Shown here one piece after another: positions 23,976-32,034 of a DNA stretch of 64,000 nt (within the stretch, counting starts at the first letter, position 1; every line of letters starts with the position of its first letter). The DNA lies in NCBI RefSeq assembly GCF_001457415.1, contig NZ_LN881724.1, positions 558,001-622,000 of the forward strand. Reading direction: 5' to 3'. Origin of the DNA: Gorillibacterium timonense. GTDB taxonomy: Bacteria > Bacillota > Bacilli > Paenibacillales > NBRC-103111. A program made the translations under genes and the position numbers. Below the pieces are notes generated by a model. That model had not been told where the DNA came from. It did no database searches and saw nothing but the letters and a program-made list of their open reading frames with translations.

Positions 23976-24470
23976 GTGAAGAGCATCGTGATCTACGCAA
24001 CCAAATACGGCAGTACCGCAGAGGTGGCCAAACGCATCAAAGCGGAGCTTGGCGGAGAAGCCCGGTTGTGCAACATCATGACGGACAGCGTGCCGCCGCT
24101 TGACGTATATGACACCGTGATTCTCGGCGGATCCATCTATGTAGGGAAAGTTCAAAAGAAGCTGACAAATTACATATCTCGTAACTTAAATAGCTTACTC
24201 ACCAAAAACGTTGGCCTCTATCTCTGCGCCGGCGAAACAAAAGAGGAGGGCCGCTTGCAATTCCTTCAAAAAGCCTACCCGGACACCCTCTACCGCCATG
24301 CTGCCGTGAAAGAAGTACTTGGTTATGCTTACGCGTTTGATAAGATGAATTTCCTCGAACGATGGATCATTAAGAAAATCAAAGGAGACAACATCAGCAC
24401 GGCGGAATATGACAACGACGGGATCTCCCAGTTTGCGGCGGTGTTAAACCAGAAGGGCTCCACTCCGTAA
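23976..24470 (+). CDS. Flavodoxin-domain protein, HemG-like
   Basis: 164 residues. The FMN phosphate loop is at the N-terminus (VIYATKYGSTAEVAK), followed by LGGSIYVGKVQKKLTNYI and LYLCAGETKEEG, typical of the flavodoxin_5 / menaquinone-dependent protoporphyrinogen oxidase group; a general NAD(P)H- or quinone-linked flavodoxin is equally possible. GTG 23976 is chosen because AAGGAGG precedes it by 8 bases; a longer open frame back to 23826 only reads through the palindromic element. A terminator follows at 24535. Confidence 0.82.
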   Translation: MKSIVIYATKYGSTAEVAKRIKAELGGEARLCNIMTDSVPPLDVYDTVILGGSIYVGKVQKKLTNYISRNLNSLLTKNVGLYLCAGETKEEGRLQFLQKAYPDTLYRHAAVKEVLGYAYAFDKMNFLERWIIKKIKGDNISTAEYDNDGISQFAAVLNQKGSTP

Positions 24471-24534
24471 AAAGCCTAGCGTGGACGGGGGCCGGAGTAC
24501 TCTCCGCTCGCTGATAGAAGCTTGGAAAAAAAGA

Positions 24535-24574
24535 AAAATGACATGCGAACTGTAATCAGTTTGCATGTCATTTT
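24535..24574. terminator. Bidirectional terminator
   Basis: aaaatgacatgcgaactg, loop TAAT, then the complementary arm ending cattttc form an ~18-bp stem with A and T runs outside. It separates the rightward flavodoxin from the leftward ABC exporter. Confidence 0.88.
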
Positions 24575-24643
24575 CATATTATGCACCTTCAGAATCCGCT
24601 CAGAAGGCAGAAAGAGTGTGCTTCCCTGTGGAAGGCTCCTATC

Positions 24644-26419
24644 CTATGCCTCCATCTTCTGAGCGGTATACAGCCGGTGATACAAGCCGCGCTGAGCGAT
24701 CAGCTCGTCGTGGGAGCCGGATTCGGCGATGCCCTTGTTGGAGACGTACATGATGCGGTCGCAGTTCTTCACCGTGGACAGACGGTGGGCGATGATGAAC
24801 GAGGTCCGGCCCTTAAGCAGCTCGTTCAAGCCTTGCTGCAGCAGGCGCTCCGTCTTCGCGTCGATGGACGAAGTCGCTTCGTCCAGGATGAGAATGCGCG
24901 GATTCGCGAGCAGGGTGCGGGCGAACGAGATGAGCTGCCGCTGCCCTTGCGAAAGCTTCGAGCCGCGTTCGTTAACTTCCGTCATATACCCGTCCTCAAA
25001 CTCGCGGATGAACTCGTCGGCACAGACCGTCTTGGCGGCGGCGATGACTTCCTCCTCGGTGGCGTCGAGCTTGCCGTACCGGATGTTGTCGAGGATGGTG
25101 CCGGAGAAGATGAAGCTGTCCTGCAGCATGATGCCCATCTGGCTGCGCAACGATTTTAGCGTGACCTGCGAAATGTCGTGGCCGTCGATCTGTAAGCTCC
25201 CGCCGGTGATGTTATAGAAGCGCGAGATCAGGTTGACGACCGTCGTTTTCCCTGCGCCGGTCGGACCGACGAGCGCGATGCTTTCCCCGGCCTTGACGTC
25301 GAAGGAGAGATTCTCCAGGATATTTACTCCCGGATCGTAGGCGAAGGTCACATCGTCGAACTTGACATTCCCCTTGATCGGGGGAAGCTCCTTGGCGTCC
25401 GGAACGTCACTGACCGTCACCGGCTCGTCAAGCGTTTCGAAGATCCGTTCCAGGTAAGCGACGGCGTTGATGAAGCTGTTGTACAGGTTCGACAGGTTGA
25501 GAATCGGCTGCCAGAAGCGCGCGGCATAGCTGCTCATCGCGAGAATGACACCGAAGGTCACCGTCTCCGGCCCCAAGGCCAGCAGACCGACCAAGTAAAT
25601 GGAAGTCGTGACGAGCGTAGCCAGGTTGTCGACCGAGAACGGGATGAGCAGGTTGAGGCCTACGGCGTTCATCCAGACCTTGCGGAAGTTGGTGGACAAC
25701 CGCGTGAAGATCCCTTCGTTGCGCTGCTCACGGGTAAAAATCTGCGTGACCCGGATGCCGCTGATGCTCTCCTGCAGATAAGCGTTCAGGTTGGAGCTCT
25801 TGTTGGAGACCGCTTGCCAGGCGCGGCGCTGCTTAGTTTTGATGAGCAGCATGATGCCGAGGAAGATTGGCAAGCCCGCGAGAATGACAAGCGAGAGCTG
25901 AACGTTTACAGCGAACATGAACACGGCGATGAAGATCAGGTTCAGGATTTCCAGAATGAAGTTGATGATCCCGTTTGACAAGACATCCGATACCGAGTTG
26001 ACATAGTTGACGACACGGATGAGGATCTTACCCTGCGGGCGGTCATCGTAATATTGAAACGGCAGCTCCTGGAGATGCTTGAATAGATCTGTACGAATAT
26101 CGAAGATGATGTCTTGACCGACGCTCGTCATGATGCGCGAGCGGATGGTGGCCAGAACGACGCTGATGACGATCGTGGCGAGCGTGAGAGCGGACCATCC
26201 GACGAGCGGAAGCTTATCCTTCGCGGGAATCGTCACGTCCACGACATGCTGGATGATGAGAGGCGCGGACAGCGCGATAGCCGCCGAGAGAGCGCTCAGC
26301 ACGAGAGCGACGATCATCGGCTTCTTCTGTTTCTTGATATAGACGAGCGCTCGCCGGAAGTGGGTGATGTCAAAGGGAGACTCGAGATTCTCGTCGATGT
26401 CGAATTTATTCCTGGCCAT
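24644..26419 (-). CDS. ABC exporter half-transporter, canonical ATP site subunit
   Basis: 591 residues: six transmembrane helices in the first ~330, then an ATPase with Walker A GPTGAGKTT, signature SQGQRQL and Walker B ILILDEATSSID carrying the catalytic glutamate. It overlaps the upstream partner gene by 14 bases with its own AGGTGA ribosome site. With the partner it forms a heterodimeric multidrug or peptide/lipid exporter of the BmrCD / LmrCD / TM287-288 type; the substrate is unknown. Confidence 0.9.
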   Translation of the reverse strand: MARNKFDIDENLESPFDITHFRRALVYIKKQKKPMIVALVLSALSAAIALSAPLIIQHVVDVTIPAKDKLPLVGWSALTLATIVISVVLATIRSRIMTSVGQDIIFDIRTDLFKHLQELPFQYYDDRPQGKILIRVVNYVNSVSDVLSNGIINFILEILNLIFIAVFMFAVNVQLSLVILAGLPIFLGIMLLIKTKQRRAWQAVSNKSSNLNAYLQESISGIRVTQIFTREQRNEGIFTRLSTNFRKVWMNAVGLNLLIPFSVDNLATLVTTSIYLVGLLALGPETVTFGVILAMSSYAARFWQPILNLSNLYNSFINAVAYLERIFETLDEPVTVSDVPDAKELPPIKGNVKFDDVTFAYDPGVNILENLSFDVKAGESIALVGPTGAGKTTVVNLISRFYNITGGSLQIDGHDISQVTLKSLRSQMGIMLQDSFIFSGTILDNIRYGKLDATEEEVIAAAKTVCADEFIREFEDGYMTEVNERGSKLSQGQRQLISFARTLLANPRILILDEATSSIDAKTERLLQQGLNELLKGRTSFIIAHRLSTVKNCDRIMYVSNKGIAESGSHDELIAQRGLYHRLYTAQKMEA

Positions 26420-28181
26420 GAGCGCTCACCTGCCTTCCAATGCCTTCGTTTTGCAGCATGAATACATCGTAGTAGTAGCCCCGCATGGCGAGGAGCTCGG
26501 CATGAGTGCCTTCCTCGATCAAACGGCCGTCCTCCAGGATGAGGATGCGGTCGGCCTGAGCCGTCGTCGAGACGCGCTGTGCGATGATGATCTTCGTGCA
26601 GGAGAAGTCAAGCTCGCGTAGGCTCTTCTGAATGTGCTCTTCGGTTTCGAGGTCGACGGCGGAGGTCGTATCGTCGAGGATCAGAATGGGCGGTTGAACC
26701 GCCATAGCCCGTGCCAGAGCAATACGCTGCTTCTGTCCTCCGGAGAGACCTACACCGCGTTCGCCGACGATGGTGTCATAGCCTTGCGGCATCTTGCTGA
26801 TGAAATCGTGAGCGGCGGCAAGCTGGGCATACTTGACGGTTTCTTCCTCCGGCATCTCGGGATCGCCGTAGGCGATATTTCCGTCGATCGTATCGGAGAA
26901 CAGCAGCACGTCTTGGGTCGCGACCCCGATATTGCCGCGCAGCTCATCGAGCTCCAGCTTGCGTACGTCTGTGCCATCAACGAGCACTTTGCCCTTGGCC
27001 ACATCATAGAAGCGCGGGATCAGGTTGATGAGCGTTGTTTTGCCGGAGCCGGTCGATCCCATGATGGCAATGGTTTCGCCGGGATTGACCTTGAAGCTGA
27101 TGTTATCGAGAACCGTCACGTTATCGTATTTGAAGGTCACGTGATCGAATTCGATCCGGCCTTGATAACGACGCTTGACGACAACGTTATGCTCGTTGAC
27201 GATTTCGGGTTGGGCGTAATACACTTCCACGATCTTGGTCAAGCTGGCGAAGAAGCGTTGAATGTCATTGATGATGATCCCGATGTTGCGCATCGGGTTC
27301 GAGAGGCCCCAGATCAGCGCCGAGAACGCAGAGAATTCCCCGAAGGTAATTCGACCGTCCATGACGTACAGACCGCCAACTACCATGAGAATGACGCTGA
27401 AGGCCTGCGCGAAGGTTTCCAGGTAAGGGAAGTAGTCCAGCCAGACGAGAGCAGCGGCTTTGTTCGCCTTCGAGTAGTTGACGTTCTTATCCGTGAATTT
27501 CTGAATCTCAAACTCTTCCCGGGCAAAAGCCTTGACCACCCGGTTGCCGGCGATGTTCTCCTGCGTGGTGGTGTTGAGCTGCGATAGCCGTTCGCGCAGG
27601 TCGATGTACATGGGGCGCACGCGCCGCGCAAAGATGAACGCCACAACGAAGATCGGCGGCGACAGAATGAGCAGCCACAGCGTAAGGCCGACGTCGATCG
27701 TGAAGAAGTACACCACGGCGGCCACGAAGATGGTCAACGATTCGATGATCGTCTTGATGATCCAGGCCATCGAGTGACGCACCATGTCGAGGTCCCCGGT
27801 CATCTTGGTCATGAGATCGCCGGTGCGGTTGTGATCGTAGTAATGCATGTCTTGCCCTTGAATCTTGTTGTACAGGTAGATCCGAACCCGGTACAGCATG
27901 TTCTGGGAGGAAATTTCATACTGCATGGCCGTCAAATAGGATAAACCTGTGCGCAAAAGCGAAAAGCCGATCATGGCCAAGCAGAGCCAGATCAGCAGGT
28001 TGCGGTCGTTTGCCAAATGGACTGCGGCGTCTTTACCCGATATGAAGGTATCGACGATGCGTTGGCCAATATAGGGGTTCACAATGGTGAGCGAAGAGCA
28101 CACAACGGAGAGAATCAGCGCCAGGATATATCGGAACCGATCTCCTTTCAAATTCTGCCAAAGCCATTTCAATTGAAACAT
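26406..28181 (-). CDS. ABC exporter half-transporter, degenerate ATP site subunit
   Basis: 591 residues with six transmembrane helices and an ATPase: Walker A GSTGSGKTT, signature LSGGQKQR, Walker B ILILDDTTSAVD. The residue after the Walker B aspartate is Asp instead of the catalytic Glu, the hallmark of the degenerate site in heterodimeric exporters. It is the first gene of the pair. A promoter (28351-28378) and a ~160-base leader with triple 15-bp repeats precede it. Confidence 0.9.
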   Translation of the reverse strand: MFQLKWLWQNLKGDRFRYILALILSVVCSSLTIVNPYIGQRIVDTFISGKDAAVHLANDRNLLIWLCLAMIGFSLLRTGLSYLTAMQYEISSQNMLYRVRIYLYNKIQGQDMHYYDHNRTGDLMTKMTGDLDMVRHSMAWIIKTIIESLTIFVAAVVYFFTIDVGLTLWLLILSPPIFVVAFIFARRVRPMYIDLRERLSQLNTTTQENIAGNRVVKAFAREEFEIQKFTDKNVNYSKANKAAALVWLDYFPYLETFAQAFSVILMVVGGLYVMDGRITFGEFSAFSALIWGLSNPMRNIGIIINDIQRFFASLTKIVEVYYAQPEIVNEHNVVVKRRYQGRIEFDHVTFKYDNVTVLDNISFKVNPGETIAIMGSTGSGKTTLINLIPRFYDVAKGKVLVDGTDVRKLELDELRGNIGVATQDVLLFSDTIDGNIAYGDPEMPEEETVKYAQLAAAHDFISKMPQGYDTIVGERGVGLSGGQKQRIALARAMAVQPPILILDDTTSAVDLETEEHIQKSLRELDFSCTKIIIAQRVSTTAQADRILILEDGRLIEEGTHAELLAMRGYYYDVFMLQNEGIGRQVSAHGQE

Positions 28182-28234
28182 CTGATCACCTGTTTCTGTT
28201 TGTTGGTACGTGTGGGTCGATCTTCATGAAAGAC

Positions 28235-28279
28235 GTCTCTCTGAATTTCTACTCTCGGAATTTCCACTCTCTGAATTTC
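28235..28279 (-). repeat. Three tandem 15-bp repeats in the exporter leader
   Basis: Three adjacent units related to GAAATTCAGAGAGTG (leftward strand) occupy 28235-28279, between the exporter's promoter and start codon. The middle unit differs by one or two bases. Being multiples of three, they keep a frame open through the leader, but no start codon with a ribosome site precedes them. Confidence 0.8.
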
Positions 28280-28350
28280 GTTTACCGGATTGCGCTCATT
28301 TCATGTGTAAGATAGGCAGGCCTTCTTTCGATAATGGATTGCTACGAGGA

Positions 28351-28378
28351 ATTATAACATAATCCGTTCCGATGCCAA
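28351..28378 (-). promoter_or_regulatory. Promoter of the ABC exporter operon
   Basis: Read leftward: TTGGCA (28378-28373), 16-base spacer, TATAAT (28356-28351), with TGT just before the -10. The 5' leader would be ~160 bases long. Confidence 0.7.
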
Positions 28379-28592
28379 CCGAATAATTTGTGTTGAATAA
28401 AACATTCTGATTCGGGGTGTGGAATGCGTTACCTCTTATAATAGAAGCGATTTTTTGTGAGTTAAGCTTTATGAAGATCGCCGCAAATCGACATAGAAAA
28501 ACACAGCTTCGTTTGGTAGAGTGTAAGTGTCGGGCGGATGTCGGAAGAACCTTTTATCTGGATTTATGCAAACGCCGTCAAAGAATTAAATC

Positions 28593-28686
28593 ACTAGCCC
28601 GCTTTCAAGCTGAGTCGTGTGGATACGAATTGGCGTCAATGGGTGTGGGAAATGTTCTGATCCCTGGTTTTGAGTTGAAAGCGTAT
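28593..28686 (-). repeat. Degraded full-length copy of the 97-bp palindromic element
   Basis: Inverted relative to the reference copy. The recognisable blocks are ctagcccgct, gagtcgtgtggata, ttggcgtcaatgggtgtg and gttgaaagcgtata. Both ends have lost several bases of the terminal repeat, so this is an old copy. It occupies the gap before the hydrolase gene at 28726. Confidence 0.65.
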
Positions 28687-28725
28687 AAGGATCAACGAGT
28701 TTTTCACCTAGAGAAGGAGGCAGGT

Positions 28726-29541
28726 ATGGAAGCGATCATCGAGAGGAACAACATTCGCATACAGGGAGAAGGAGATCGAACCCTCATATTCGGCCATGGC
28801 TTTGGCTGCGAGCAGAACATTTGGAGATCGATGATCCCGTACTTTGAAAAGGATTATCGAATCGTCTTGTTCGACTATGTGGGCTCCGGGAATTCTGATC
28901 TGGCCGCTTACAACCCTGAACGGTACTCGACTCTATACGGATATGTTGCGGATCTGCTGGACATTCTGGAGGCGCTCGAGATTGAGAAGGCTGTCTTTGT
29001 CGGCCATTCGGTCAGCTCGATGATCGGCCTGCTGGCCTCGATTCGGAAGCCGGAGGCTTTTCAAAGCATGGTCCTGATCGGTCCTTCCCCACGTTATATC
29101 AATGATCTGCCCGATTATTACGGCGGCTTTGATGAACGGGATGTGAAGGAGCTTCTGCAGATGATGGAGATGAATTTCGTCGGTTGGGCGAGCATGAACG
29201 CCGCCGCTCTCATGGATAATCCGGAACGGCCTGTGCTTACCGAACAACTGAAGGACACCTTTTGTGCGGAAGATCCGGCCATCATGAAAAATTTTGCTCA
29301 GGCCACTTTTTTGTCGGACCACCGAAGGGAGCTTCCAGAGGTTACGGTTCCTTGCTTGATCGTCCAATGTTCGGTTGACAGCATCGTACCGCTTGAAGTG
29401 GCCGAGTATCTTCATAAGCAGTTGAGGAACAGCCGGCTTGAGGTCATCTCCGCAAGGGGGCATTACCCGAACCTGAGCCAGCCCAAGGAAACGTCGGAGC
29501 TGATTCGGAGCTATTTGGATGACTCCGAGGCGCAAGGCTAA
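28726..29541 (+). CDS. RsbQ-like alpha/beta hydrolase
   Basis: 271 residues, against 269 for RsbQ. The catalytic triad reads Ser95 (GHSVSS), Asp218 (CSVDSIVP) and His246 (ARGHYPNLSQP), each one position off the triad of B. subtilis RsbQ. The oxyanion region FGHGFGCEQNIW also matches. RsbQ works with the PAS domain of RsbP, where it is thought to act on a ligand needed for signalling. Here the gene is followed 27 bases later by a PAS/GGDEF gene, so the partner output is probably cyclic-di-GMP. AAGGAGG stands 7 bases before ATG 28726. Confidence 0.88.
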   Translation: MEAIIERNNIRIQGEGDRTLIFGHGFGCEQNIWRSMIPYFEKDYRIVLFDYVGSGNSDLAAYNPERYSTLYGYVADLLDILEALEIEKAVFVGHSVSSMIGLLASIRKPEAFQSMVLIGPSPRYINDLPDYYGGFDERDVKELLQMMEMNFVGWASMNAAALMDNPERPVLTEQLKDTFCAEDPAIMKNFAQATFLSDHRRELPEVTVPCLIVQCSVDSIVPLEVAEYLHKQLRNSRLEVISARGHYPNLSQPKETSELIRSYLDDSEAQG

Positions 29542-29568
29542 CTACAACGAATAAAGGACGTACATGCG

Positions 29569-31209
29569 GTGAACGGGAGAATCGATCAAGCGCCTTGCGG
29601 GTACCTGCTCTTAACCAAGCAGGGGATGATTCAAGAGGCGAACCATACTTTTTTGAGTTGGATGGACTATGAGCATTCGGAGCTTGTGAACCAGCATATT
29701 GAGAAGTGCTTGTCGGCTGCGAGCCGGATCATCTTTCATTCCTTGTTCGTGATGGGAATCACATCCGGAGGACGAGTGGAAGAGACTTATTTGACGCTCC
29801 GAACGAAGCAGGATCAAGAGGTTCCCATTCTGCTGAACGGCCGCCTCGTCAAGATCGACGGGACGGAGCACATCGACTGCATCGCGGTAAGGATTACGAA
29901 ACGCAATGATTACGAGCATGAGCTGCAGACGATCAAGGCGAAGCTGGAAGAGGCTTACCGATTGAAAAATGAGGTGCTGGAGAAGGAGAGCAAGCTTCGG
30001 GAGCTGTTGGAGACGACGCTCTTCTCCATCAACGAGGGGATTATCGTAACGAATAATCAGGGGATCGTCACCCTGATGAATCCCTTGGCGGAAACCTATA
30101 CCGGCTGGACGTCGGAGGAGGCAAAGGGGAAGGAAGCGGCGCTTGTATTCCGCTGCAAGGATTTTCATACGGGAGAGGATGTCGACGGGGCGGTGAATGA
30201 GGTGATCCGAACCGGGAGGGGACTGGATCTGAACGATCATACGGTTCTGGTCGCTCACGACGGGACCGAGCGGCTCATCACGGGAACCTCGGCCTGCATC
30301 ACATCGAAGGACGGAACGATCACCGGAACCGTTACATCGTTTCGAGATATTACCAAAGAGTATTTGCAGGAAAAGGAAATCGACAGCTTCTTGAATGTGA
30401 ACATGGACATGCTTTGCGTGTTTGATCGAGATACGCTGCTGCACAAGGTCAACATCCGGTTTGAGGAAGTGCTCGGGTATAAGACGGAGGAGCTGATCGG
30501 GAAAAACTTCCTCTCCTTTGTCCATATGGATGATATCGGGGACACGATGGCCGTCATCAAGGATCTGACCGATCGAAATACGGTGTCCGGGTTTACCAAT
30601 CGCTTTCGCTGCAAGGACGGGTCTTACCGATATCTGGAGTGGCGTGCGCAGCCCGGTGTCGGACCCTACATTTACTCTTCGGCGAGAGACATTACGGAAA
30701 CTGTGCTCAAGGAAGAAAATCTGCAGAGAATCGCTGTAAAGGATGAATTGACCGGCCTTTACAACCGGCACTATTTTGCCATGATTCTGAAGGGTGAAAT
30801 GGACAAAGCGGATGCTTCCGATCAGCGGCTCTCGCTTGCGATTATGGATTTGGACCACTTCAAGCGGGTGAACGACACATGGGGGCATCCCGTGGGAGAC
30901 GAGCTGCTCATGCTTACGGCGGAGACGGCCGGCAGGAACTTGCGCAAGTCGGATTTGCTAATCCGGTTCGGCGGGGAAGAGTTCGTCGTGCTGATGCCGA
31001 ATACCGAGATGGAGGGAGCCGTCAAGGCGCTGGAAAAGGTGCGGCTCGCACTGGTAGCCCAGGATCATCCGCTTACCGGCAAGCAAACCGTCAGCATCGG
31101 CATTGCCGAGAAAAGGATGTCCGAGTCGTTCCAGGACTGGTACAAGCGGGCGGATGAAGCGCTCTATCGGGCCAAGCAGGAGGGGCGCAATCGCGTTGAA
31201 ACCGGTTGA
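29569..31209 (+). CDS. PAS-PAS-PAS-GGDEF diguanylate cyclase
   Basis: 546 residues without membrane helices. The N-terminal PAS (~1-115, starting DQAPCGYLLLTKQGMIQEAN) is followed by a coiled coil (~118-150), a second PAS (~150-265, INEGIIVTNNQGIVTLMNPL), a third PAS/PAC (~270-385), and a GGDEF domain (~390-546) with the active motif RFGGEEF (~467) and an intact inhibitory RxxD site (RKSD) five residues before it. It should make cyclic-di-GMP. GTG 29569 is used, with AAGGA 10 bases upstream. The tight link to an RsbQ-like hydrolase suggests the first PAS receives the hydrolase signal as RsbP does. Confidence 0.9.
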   Translation: MNGRIDQAPCGYLLLTKQGMIQEANHTFLSWMDYEHSELVNQHIEKCLSAASRIIFHSLFVMGITSGGRVEETYLTLRTKQDQEVPILLNGRLVKIDGTEHIDCIAVRITKRNDYEHELQTIKAKLEEAYRLKNEVLEKESKLRELLETTLFSINEGIIVTNNQGIVTLMNPLAETYTGWTSEEAKGKEAALVFRCKDFHTGEDVDGAVNEVIRTGRGLDLNDHTVLVAHDGTERLITGTSACITSKDGTITGTVTSFRDITKEYLQEKEIDSFLNVNMDMLCVFDRDTLLHKVNIRFEEVLGYKTEELIGKNFLSFVHMDDIGDTMAVIKDLTDRNTVSGFTNRFRCKDGSYRYLEWRAQPGVGPYIYSSARDITETVLKEENLQRIAVKDELTGLYNRHYFAMILKGEMDKADASDQRLSLAIMDLDHFKRVNDTWGHPVGDELLMLTAETAGRNLRKSDLLIRFGGEEFVVLMPNTEMEGAVKALEKVRLALVAQDHPLTGKQTVSIGIAEKRMSESFQDWYKRADEALYRAKQEGRNRVETG

Positions 31210-31482
31210 TACGGCCGATTGGTGCGGCGGGGGAGGGTGAGTAGACTGGAGCGCCCAAGTCGGCGGCTGCCACGAAGAACGCGAATCGAATCATTCAGTC
31301 CAATCCTCTTTTGAAGAATTCTGCGGGAATATTCGCCTGGCGATACGGAGGAGTTTCCAACCTATTTGTTTTCGATTTCTTGCGAGGGTTGATCACCGGA
31401 GAAACGGTGGCCAAGATGAATTCCATTCAAAGGGGGGAGAAACGGCAGTGGTGAACCGCATGATAGGTTTCGTACTTGATCG

Positions 31483-31613
31483 GCTCCATGCAAAGCCTGC
31501 TGAATAAGCAGAGGCGAAGCTTGGCATGGAGCGTAGCACCTTATTCGCCTATCGGATCGATTCTGCTTATGGAGCAGGCTTTGCCCTTAAAATATCCCAT
31601 TTATTTTAAGGAG
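31483..31613 (+). ncRNA. Structured leader RNA of the small HTH gene, unidentified class
   Basis: Several complementary segments overlap. Outer stem: 31483-31491 with 31524-31532 (gctccatgc/gcatggagc). Inner stem: 31495-31501 with 31508-31516. An alternative long pairing joins 31492-31511 with 31563-31582 (18 of 20 bases). A last hairpin, 31585-31594 with 31602-31611 (ccttaaaata/tattttaagg), covers most of the AAGGAG ribosome site at 31608. The competing pairings look like a switch, but the element matches no riboswitch consensus I know. The earlier part of the gap, 31210-31482, shows no gene. Confidence 0.5.
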
Positions 31614-31623
31614 CGAGTCCGTT

Positions 31624-31890
31624 ATGGAATCCAACCGAATCAAGGATGTGCTCCCGGCACATCTTCTTCAAGAAGTTCAGCGTTACATTCAAGGGGAATT
31701 GATGTACATCCCAACCCGTTCGAACAATCGAAAAAAGTGGGGGGAGTCCTCCGGAGCGGCAAGCTATTATGACGTCCGCAACAAGAGGATACGAGATTCC
31801 TTCCACGATGGCGCTAGGATCGGCCAACTGGCAGAGCAATTTGGCTTGTCGACGGATACGATCAAGAAAATCGTATATACCAAGAGATAG
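31624..31890 (+). CDS. Small HTH protein of the CD3324 / Mor-like family
   Basis: 88 residues. The N-terminal half (DVLPAHLLQEVQRYIQGELMYIP) and the C-terminal helix-turn-helix (IGQLAEQFGLSTDTIKKIVY) match the small Mor-activator-like proteins annotated as CD3324 family in Firmicutes; their targets are not known. Start ATG 31624 has AAGGAG 10 bases upstream, inside a hairpin. The gene is monocistronic, closed by the terminator at 31898. Confidence 0.8.
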   Translation: MESNRIKDVLPAHLLQEVQRYIQGELMYIPTRSNNRKKWGESSGAASYYDVRNKRIRDSFHDGARIGQLAEQFGLSTDTIKKIVYTKR

Positions 31891-31897
31891 GACCCAC

Positions 31898-31925
31898 GCC
31901 CGCAGAAACCCTCTGCGGGCTTTCC
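31898..31925 (+). terminator. Terminator behind the small HTH gene
   Basis: GCCCGCAG (31898-31905) pairs with CTGCGGGC (31913-31920), followed by TTTCCT. Confidence 0.8.
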
Positions 31926-32034
31926 TATGTCGTTCAACCGTTGCCGATGATGCCTTTTCTGCCCTTTTCATAGATTTGAGAAAGGGCTTAGGGTATACTC
32001 ATTCTGAATTGCTGTACGGAAAATCTTCCATATT

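Noticed and set aside
28417-28725. ~100-residue N-terminal extension of the RsbQ-like hydrolase
   Set aside because: It reads through a degraded palindromic element; ATG 28726 has AAGGAGG and gives the exact RsbQ length.
31441-31540. Cyclic-di-GMP riboswitch behind the GGDEF gene
   Set aside because: The GCAAAGCC string is suggestive, but the GEMM core blocks and tetraloop/receptor are absent, so it is reported only as an unidentified leader RNA.
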